Shown: positions 8,601 through 11,145 of the stretch, piece by piece
Position numbering within the stretch: position 1 is the stretch's first letter
How the letters are laid out: every line of letters starts with the position of its first letter
Source of the DNA: Eutrophocola sp964490145
Lineage (GTDB): Bacteria; Pseudomonadota; Gammaproteobacteria; Pseudomonadales; Pseudohongiellaceae
Direction: 5' to 3'
DNA length: 11,145 nucleotides
Assembly: GCA_964490145.1 (NCBI GenBank)
Contig: CAZBBS010000086.1
Span: forward strand, 1-11,145
The notes under the pieces: model-generated
Told to the model about the DNA's origin: nothing
The model's input: only the letters and a program-made list of their open reading frames with translations
Database searches by the model: none
Program-made: the position numbers and the translations under genes

Positions 8601-8777
8601 CTCATCAACCGCCATATCCAGATCGGCGGCCCCACCACCCAGTGGTGGACCCAGCTGGCAGCTGCCATCACCTTCGGTCTGGCGTTTGCTACCGTACTGA
8701 CCCTGTTGCTGACTCCCTGCATGCTGGTACTGGGTGACAGGCTGGGTGCCAGGCTGCGCAGGAAAGCAGCAGCCTGA
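5640..8777 (+). CDS. RND-family efflux transporter, inner-membrane permease subunit
   Basis: Proton-driven trimeric efflux pump subunit of 1045 residues, about the length of AcrB (1049). It shows the usual duplicated plan: TM1 near residues 13-31, a large periplasmic porter loop, TM2-6 around 330-480, a central linker of charged residues (about 485-520), TM7 near 535-552, a second periplasmic loop, and TM8-12 from about 860. TM4 reads GMLVDGAIVVVE: Asp398 aligns with AcrB Asp407, but Gly399 replaces Asp408. TM10 reads GIVVNNNIVLID: Asn932 sits where AcrB has Lys940. RPVLLTTITTILGLMP, the conserved segment before TM11, is intact. The overall form is closest to the HAE1-type drug pumps, but the relay differs from AcrB. 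It forms an operon with the adaptor, and no outer-membrane factor follows. The ATG at 5640 has GGAGG 9 bases upstream. The class is secure; the substrate is unknown. Confidence 0.94.
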   Translation: MNALIEAFINRPRPVLLILTLLIIAGITSYYSVPKEAEPDIDIPQMYVNIIHEGISPEDAERLLIRPMETELRSLEGLKEMRATGAEGVATIILEFEAGFDADQALTDVREKVDLARNELPGDTEEPFVQEINTSLFPILVVQLHGDVPERSLVTIGRSLRDTLESIPGVLSADVGGDREELLEVIVDPVALESYNLNYFDLINNVSRNNRLVAAGALDSGEGRFAVKVPGVIEDLQDLLNMPVKTDGLKTVTFEDVATVRRTFKDPTNFARLDGESSIALEITKRAGANILEVVDAVKATVLEQQQFWPENIEVTFTQDNSRDVRIMLNDLVNNVAMAVILVMIVILGALGLRSASLVGISIPGAFLSGILVIYMMGYSMNIVVLFSLIMAVGMLVDGAIVVVELAERNMNNGYSTRLAFAEAAKRMAWPITASTATTLAVFMPLLFWPGLIGEFMKYLPITLLVTLAASLFMALLFVPTIGALLKNAGEKTELSEQTSIEEVDILEEARDNLKDIGSLTAGYISVLRHALKRPFMVLVLACVFLVGTFVLYEKVGRGVQFFVDVEPEFAVLNIHSRGDLSVYERDALVKEVENRILDMEEFESIYSRSGVRLGNDIDEDIIGRIQLSLVDWEQRRPAAQIMEDVRKRTADIPGIIVEPQVQESGITSGKPIQLELSAMNTELLPGAVEKIRSGMSELGEFVDVTDSRPLPGIDWRIEVDRQEAARFGTDLSSVGSAVQLITNGIMLGDYRPDDADDEVDIRVRFPETMRNISMLDRLTVYSSQGNVPVSNFMSRVAAPRVGNIQRTDGNRVLNVAADVPEDVLPNDKVQELQQWLDQGTLDPGVNVRFKGEDEDQREAEQFLTQAFGAAMFLMAVILVTQFNSFYQALLILSAVVFSTIGVFLGLMIMDKPFSIVLSGIGVISLAGIVVNNNIVLIDTYNFIRKKGADAIEAAILTCSQRVRPVLLTTITTILGLMPMTLGMNFDLINRHIQIGGPTTQWWTQLAAAITFGLAFATVLTLLLTPCMLVLGDRLGARLRRKAAA

Positions 8778-8785
8778 GGGGCGTT

Positions 8786-9313
8786 TTATCTCAGGATGCT
8801 GTTGTCAGTATCAAACGAAAATTCCGCCGACACACCATTCACATCTACCTGGTAAGTTCCTGCTGGCAGGCCTTCCACGTCCAGGGCAATACTGGTCGTG
8901 AAGGGTTCTGTCACGGCGATGCATATTTCAGCCGGCCCAGGATTTGATTCGGCCAGGACGACCTGGAAAACACCATCCTGATAACTCACGGCAGGATTTA
9001 ACAGCTTGACGCAGGGAATGGACAGGTAGCCGGACACCGATGCGCTTACCTGCAGGGGAAAAGACTCCATCACCAGAATATCAACTGTCTCCACCGTTAC
9101 CAGGGAGTTTGGTGTGGCACTGGTGATCACCAGTGCCCGATTGGCATCCTGCTTGAGCGTGATGTTCGTTTAATAGGCATTGCCTTCCGGGGTGACAACT
9201 GCGCCTTCAGGGATGGTCATGGTTCCATTGCTGAACACGGCCGGTTCTGCATGAGTGGCCATGGCGAAAAACACCGCTGAACTGATTAACGCACCTTTAA
9301 GCGTGAGAAGCAT
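8786..9313 (-). pseudogene. Small exported protein of unknown function, interrupted by in-frame TAA at codon 48
   Basis: Reading on the - strand from ATG at 9313-9311 gives MLLTLKGALISSAVFFAMAT-HA, a clear signal peptide with a likely cleavage after Ala22 (THA/EP), then about 25 mature residues to ...TPEGNAY. Codon 48 is TAA (9172-9170). The same frame then continues without a break, TNITLKQDANRALVITSATP onward, to a TAA at 8788-8786, for 175 sense-plus-ochre codons in all. The downstream part looks like real protein: alternating hydrophobic beta-strand pattern, two cysteines (IPCVKL and EICIAV) that could form a disulphide, and LPAGTYQVDVNGVSAEF near the end. A GGGAG Shine-Dalgarno (9324-9320) precedes the ATG. 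I do not recognise the family. A single base change (for example CAA to TAA) could have created the stop. Alternatives are a sequencing error, readthrough, or a product restarting at GTG 9130, which would lack a signal peptide. Confidence 0.7.
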
Positions 9314-9359
9314 GAGGGACTCCCGGGGTCTGATGAAATGGATGAACAATGAGAAAGGG

Positions 9360-9388
9360 ATTATAGGGGGTTAGCCGGTCTGTGCGCA
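9360..9388 (-). promoter_or_regulatory. Candidate sigma-70 promoter for the interrupted exported-protein gene
   Basis: On the - strand, a perfect TATAAT occupies 9365-9360. TGCGCA at 9388-9383 lies 17 bases upstream and matches only 3 of 6 -35 positions. Transcription would start about 40 bases before the ATG at 9313. The -10 is convincing and the -35 is poor. Confidence 0.45.
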
Positions 9389-9413
9389 TGAATACAGCCT
9401 TAACACAGTCTGA

Positions 9414-9710
9414 CTAGACTGCCCACTGGAACGTTTTCAGGGAGAACTTTTCACCGATAAAGACCACGCCTTCAGCTTCCAGCAAGTCTTTTTGCCGGCG
9501 CCATGACTGACTGTTGGGGGGGAAGGAGAGTTGGCCTCGACCATTGACCACCCGGAACCAGGGCAGCTTTGTATCCCTGGGCAGGTTTTTCAGGGTAGTG
9601 CCGACATAACGCGCATGGGAAGGATAGCCTGCCAGTCTGGCAATCTGCCCATAGGTGGCTACCCTGCCTTCAGGAATGGACGCCACGATTTGCCAGATGG
9701 ATTCTTTCAT
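9414..9710 (-). CDS. Alkyltransferase-like (ATL) protein, MGMT DNA-binding-domain family
   Basis: Protein of 98 residues made only of the DNA-binding domain of O6-alkylguanine-DNA alkyltransferases. Family knowledge: ATL proteins bind O6-alkylguanine lesions without repairing them and hand them to nucleotide excision repair. The start MKESIWQIVASIPEGRVATYGQIARLAGYP contains the recognition-domain tyrosine. SHARYVGTTLKNLP contains the conserved arginine used as the base-flipping finger. The active-site segment is LPWFRVVNGRGQLSFP: the acceptor Cys of PCHR is Trp, as in ATLs, and the usual His after it is Phe. It ends in KTFQWAV and TAG. The ATG at 9710-9708 follows an in-frame TAG 12 bases upstream, so the start cannot lie further out. 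No clear Shine-Dalgarno is visible. It is transcribed divergently from fxsA and is followed on its own strand by the interrupted exported-protein gene, which has its own likely promoter. Confidence 0.93.
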   Translation of the reverse strand: MKESIWQIVASIPEGRVATYGQIARLAGYPSHARYVGTTLKNLPRDTKLPWFRVVNGRGQLSFPPNSQSWRRQKDLLEAEGVVFIGEKFSLKTFQWAV

Positions 9711-9730
9711 ATGAATTGCAAGCTATTGGT

Positions 9731-9742
9731 GAAACCGGTTTC
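9731..9742. promoter_or_regulatory. Perfect 12-bp palindrome GAAACCGGTTTC
   Basis: Located 21 bases upstream of the alkyltransferase-like ATG in the divergent atl/fxsA gap. It is a perfect inverted repeat without a spacer and could be a repressor or activator half-site pair. No matching known operator is recognised. Confidence 0.35.
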
Positions 9743-9776
9743 CAGGCAGAACAGGGTTGCACGAGTCTGTTAGGGG

Positions 9777-9806
9777 TTGAGGTCCGGGCGATCGCCCCCA
9801 TGTAGT
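9777..9806 (+). promoter_or_regulatory. Weak candidate fxsA promoter spanning palindrome GGGCGATCGCCC
   Basis: TTGAGG at 9777-9782 and TGTAGT at 9801-9806 are 18 bases apart, each matching 4 of 6 consensus positions. The spacer contains the perfect 12-bp palindrome GGGCGATCGCCC at 9786-9797, where a bound protein would block polymerase. The palindrome is certain and the promoter is speculative. Confidence 0.3.
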
Positions 9807-9835
9807 GTATTAACAATCAAGAATGGTCAACATTG

Positions 9836-10339
9836 ATGCCATTATTTCTTATTTTTCTGGTCGTGCCCATTGTCGAGATGCTGCTGCTTTTCAGGGTGGC
9901 AGATCATATTGGCGGATTGAATACCGTCGGCCTGGTGGTACTGACCGCAGTGATAGGCATCCAGATACTCAAGCAGCAGGGGTTGGCAACCTTTACCCGA
10001 GCAAACAGGCGGCTTGAAAGCGGCGAAATTCCAGGCCAGGAAATCCTGGAAGGGCTGCTGCTGGCTGTAGGAGGTGCTTTTCTGTTAACACCGGGGTTCA
10101 TCACGGACACTGTCGGATTCATCCTGCTGATCGGCCCATCCCGCCGGGCTCTTGCCCACTGGCTGATCCGAACCGGCAGGATCGCTGCCTTTACCAGCAA
10201 CCGTGGTGGCAGCATGTTCACCTATACCAATTTCAATGACCGGGAGAGGGGCGGGAGCGATGATCCTGATGTGTATGAAGGTGAATACACCCGTGAGCAG
10301 CCTCCAAAATCCAGGCTTGAAGACCCGGACAAAGACTAA
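9836..10339 (+). CDS. fxsA: FxsA family inner-membrane protein
   Basis: Inner-membrane protein of 167 residues. In E. coli, extra FxsA relieves the exclusion of phage T7 by the F plasmid; its normal role is not established. Hydrophobic segments: about 2-19 (LFLIFLVVPIVEMLLLF), 30-46 (VGLVVLTAVIGIQILKQ), and a pair around 72-105 containing the family hallmark LLTPGFITDTVGFILLIGPSRR. A Lys/Gln/Gly turn, LKQQGLATFTRA, follows TM2 as in E. coli. The tail after about 120 is hydrophilic and strongly charged, with many Asp, Glu and Arg. I prefer the ATG at 9836; a TTG at 9833 would add one residue. The ribosome site is weak. It lies just upstream of groES-groEL, a neighbourhood also seen in other gammaproteobacteria, but the sigma-32 promoter after it indicates separate heat-shock control of groE. 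Confidence 0.93.
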   Translation: MPLFLIFLVVPIVEMLLLFRVADHIGGLNTVGLVVLTAVIGIQILKQQGLATFTRANRRLESGEIPGQEILEGLLLAVGGAFLLTPGFITDTVGFILLIGPSRRALAHWLIRTGRIAAFTSNRGGSMFTYTNFNDRERGGSDDPDVYEGEYTREQPPKSRLEDPDKD

Positions 10340-10340
10340 A

Positions 10341-10362
10341 TCACCAAAAAGTGAAATTTTTT
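10341..10362 (+). terminator. Weak candidate terminator after fxsA
   Basis: TCAC at 10341-10344 can pair with GTGA at 10351-10354, followed by AAATTTTTT. CAAAAA and TTTTTG around GTGAAAT offer an overlapping alternative fold. Both stems are short and AT-rich, so termination strength is doubtful. Confidence 0.3.
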
Positions 10363-10383
10363 GAATCTTTTTACTTTGCAGCC

Positions 10384-10412
10384 ATTGAAATTACCCCAAA
10401 CAGCCCCATCTA
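10384..10412 (+). promoter_or_regulatory. Sigma-32 (RpoH) heat-shock promoter of groESL
   Basis: The -35 ATTGAAA at 10384-10390 matches 6 of 7 bases of CTTGAAA. The -10 CCCCATCTA at 10404-10412 matches CCCCATnTA fully. The spacer is 13 bases, as in the E. coli groE promoter. Its position upstream of groES fits heat-shock induction. Transcription should begin near 10419-10421. Confidence 0.85.
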
Positions 10413-10590
10413 ACGGATTCGAATCGTGGACTTTAGCCGGTATCCGGTCACTTAAACCATGATTTTCAAGGAATTTTAGGGGTCTCAAGTTGAAGCCTGG
10501 GATTCCGGGGCAGGGGGGCTAAAACCCACCGCCACTGAGTGTTTTTTGATAGCTACTTTATTTAACTCAAGCGTGTTGGAGACTAAAAGC
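10413..10590 (+). other. groESL leader region without a gene
   Basis: About 170 bases separate the heat-shock promoter from groES, longer than the roughly 70-base E. coli groE leader. It holds a perfect 10-bp palindrome GATTCGAATC (10416-10425) at the expected transcription start, a six-codon open frame (10459-10479) without a ribosome site, and two CTCAA-containing segments (10482-10488 and 10566-10570) able to pair with the groES ribosome site TTGGAG. No CIRCE operator and no convincing sigma-70 promoter were found. Confidence 0.5.
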
Positions 10591-10881
10591 ATGAACATTC
10601 GTCCGTTACAAGACCGAGTCGTCGTGAAACGCAAAGAAGAAGAAACCACAACTGCAGGCGGCATCGTTTTACCGGGCTCTGCCACTGAAAAACCTGCCCA
10701 GGGTGTCGTTGTTGCGGTCGGTCCAGGCCGACTGATGGAAAACGGTGACGTACGTCCTGTTGACCTGAAAGTGGGTGACACCGTTATTTTCGGCAAGTAT
10801 GCCAGCAACACTGTGACCATCGGTGATGAAGAACTGCTGATCCTGAATGAAAGCGAAATCTTCGGCGTACTTGAAGGTTAA
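10591..10881 (+). CDS. groS: Co-chaperonin GroES (Hsp10)
   Basis: Heptameric lid of the GroEL chaperonin in the cytoplasm; 96 residues, the normal length. The start MNIRPLQDRVVVKRKEEE is the family signature. The mobile loop that contacts GroEL is ETTTAGGIVLPGSATEKPAQG (about 18-38). VAVGPG follows, then VGDTVIFGKYASNTVTIGDEELLILNESEIFGVLEG to the end. ATG at 10591 is chosen over an in-frame TTG at 10546 because homology begins exactly there and GGAG (10578-10581) lies 9 bases upstream. It is the first gene of the groESL operon, with groEL 65 bases downstream, and should be heat-induced from the sigma-32 promoter at 10384-10412. Confidence 0.98.
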   Translation: MNIRPLQDRVVVKRKEEETTTAGGIVLPGSATEKPAQGVVVAVGPGRLMENGDVRPVDLKVGDTVIFGKYASNTVTIGDEELLILNESEIFGVLEG

Positions 10882-10946
10882 GCCGCAGCAAGTTCGCCAA
10901 ACCTCCCGAATAACTTATAAACAGATAAAGCATAGGAATTTTGACA

Positions 10947-11145
10947 ATGGCTAAAGACGTAAAATTTGGCGATAACGCCCGCCAGAAAATGCTGAAAGGC
11001 GTTAACCTGCTGGCAGATGCGGTAAAAGTGACCCTGGGTCCCAAGGGCCGCAACGTGGTTCTGGACAAATCCTTTGGCGCGCCGACTGTCACCAAAGACG
11101 GTGTATCCGTCGCCAAGGAAATCGAGCTGAAAGACAAGTTCGAAA
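10947..11145 (+). CDS. groL: Chaperonin GroEL (Hsp60), 3'-truncated by window edge
   Basis: ATP-driven 14-subunit folding chamber partnered by GroES. Only the first 66 residues are in the window, with no stop reached. It begins MAKDVKFGDNARQKMLKGVN, followed by the nucleotide-binding TLGPKGRNVVLDKSFGAPTVTKDGVSVAKEIEL; the Asp of TKDGV is the conserved phosphate/magnesium-proximal residue. The ATG at 10947 has AGGAA at 10934-10938, 8 bases upstream. The gap from groES is 65 bases with no terminator, consistent with one operon. The N-terminal residues leave no doubt about identity. Confidence 0.98.
   Translation, partial: MAKDVKFGDNARQKMLKGVNLLADAVKVTLGPKGRNVVLDKSFGAPTVTKDGVSVAKEIELKDKFE

Noticed and set aside
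8773..8795. CCTGAG...CTCAGG inverted repeat at the convergent end of the RND gene and the exported-protein gene, considered as a bidirectional terminator
   Set aside because: Six-bp stem with an 11-base loop and no T-run following the stem on either strand; may be chance.
9406..9421. CAGTCT-gact-AGACTG stem at the stop codon of the alkyltransferase-like gene, considered as a terminator
   Set aside because: The perfect 6-bp stem is real, but the downstream sequence on the - strand is not T-rich, so intrinsic termination is not supported.
9823..10017. Open frame of 64 codons overlapping the start of fxsA in another frame
   Set aside because: Fully overlaps the conserved FxsA coding sequence, and its translation lacks membrane segments or recognisable motifs.
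10416..10425. GATTCGAATC, resembling a tRNA T-loop
   Set aside because: No flanking T-stem complementarity, anticodon arm or acceptor stem could be laid out around it on either strand; it is simply a 10-bp palindrome.
10459..10479. Six-codon open frame (MIFKEF) in the groES leader as a regulatory leader peptide
   Set aside because: No Shine-Dalgarno upstream, no biased codon run, and such short frames are common by chance.
10413..10590. CIRCE (HrcA) operator sought upstream of groES
   Set aside because: No TTAGCACTC-N9-GAGTGCTAA-like repeat is present; the short CACTGAGTG near 10534 does not fit. The sigma-32 promoter accounts for heat control.

Overview
The window is a chromosomal housekeeping segment of a gammaproteobacterium. 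The evidence is a homodimeric (AceE-type) pyruvate dehydrogenase E1, a multi-lipoyl AceF, YajQ, and an fxsA-groES-groEL string preceded by a near-consensus sigma-32 promoter. Base composition looks even and moderately GC-rich. No transposase, integrase, phage gene, tRNA or CRISPR array was seen. The AceF active-site motif is the His-x-x-x-Asn-Gly form known from Azotobacter and Pseudomonas rather than the Asp form of E. coli. I would not name a genus.

Layout from left to right: (1) the 3' two-thirds or so of aceE, then complete aceF, then yajQ, all on the + strand. The two gaps, aceE-aceF and aceF-yajQ, each hold a related inverted-repeat element whose arms are tandem 7-bp units (consensus about GA[G/T]ACA[A/G]). 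(2) A two-gene RND efflux operon on the + strand: a periplasmic adaptor (MFP) and a 1045-residue inner-membrane pump. The genes overlap by 17 bases, with the pump's ribosome site inside a perfect hairpin. No outer-membrane channel gene is present. (3) Two - strand genes: a small exported protein broken by an in-frame ochre codon at codon 48, behind a perfect TATAAT box, and a 98-residue alkyltransferase-like protein. (4) A divergent intergenic region with two perfect 12-bp palindromes, leading into fxsA. (5) The heat-shock chaperonin operon: sigma-32 promoter, a leader of about 170 bases, groES, and the start of groEL, which runs off the window.

Functionally, AceE and AceF are successive components of the pyruvate dehydrogenase complex, and the E3 component is not in view. 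The MFP and RND proteins should assemble as a proton-driven efflux pump with an outer-membrane channel encoded elsewhere. GroES and GroEL form the chaperonin. No clearly new system is visible. The items most worth a second look are the paired heptad-repeat elements, the ochre-interrupted secreted protein, the altered proton-relay residues of the RND pump, and small RNA structures at two ribosome sites.
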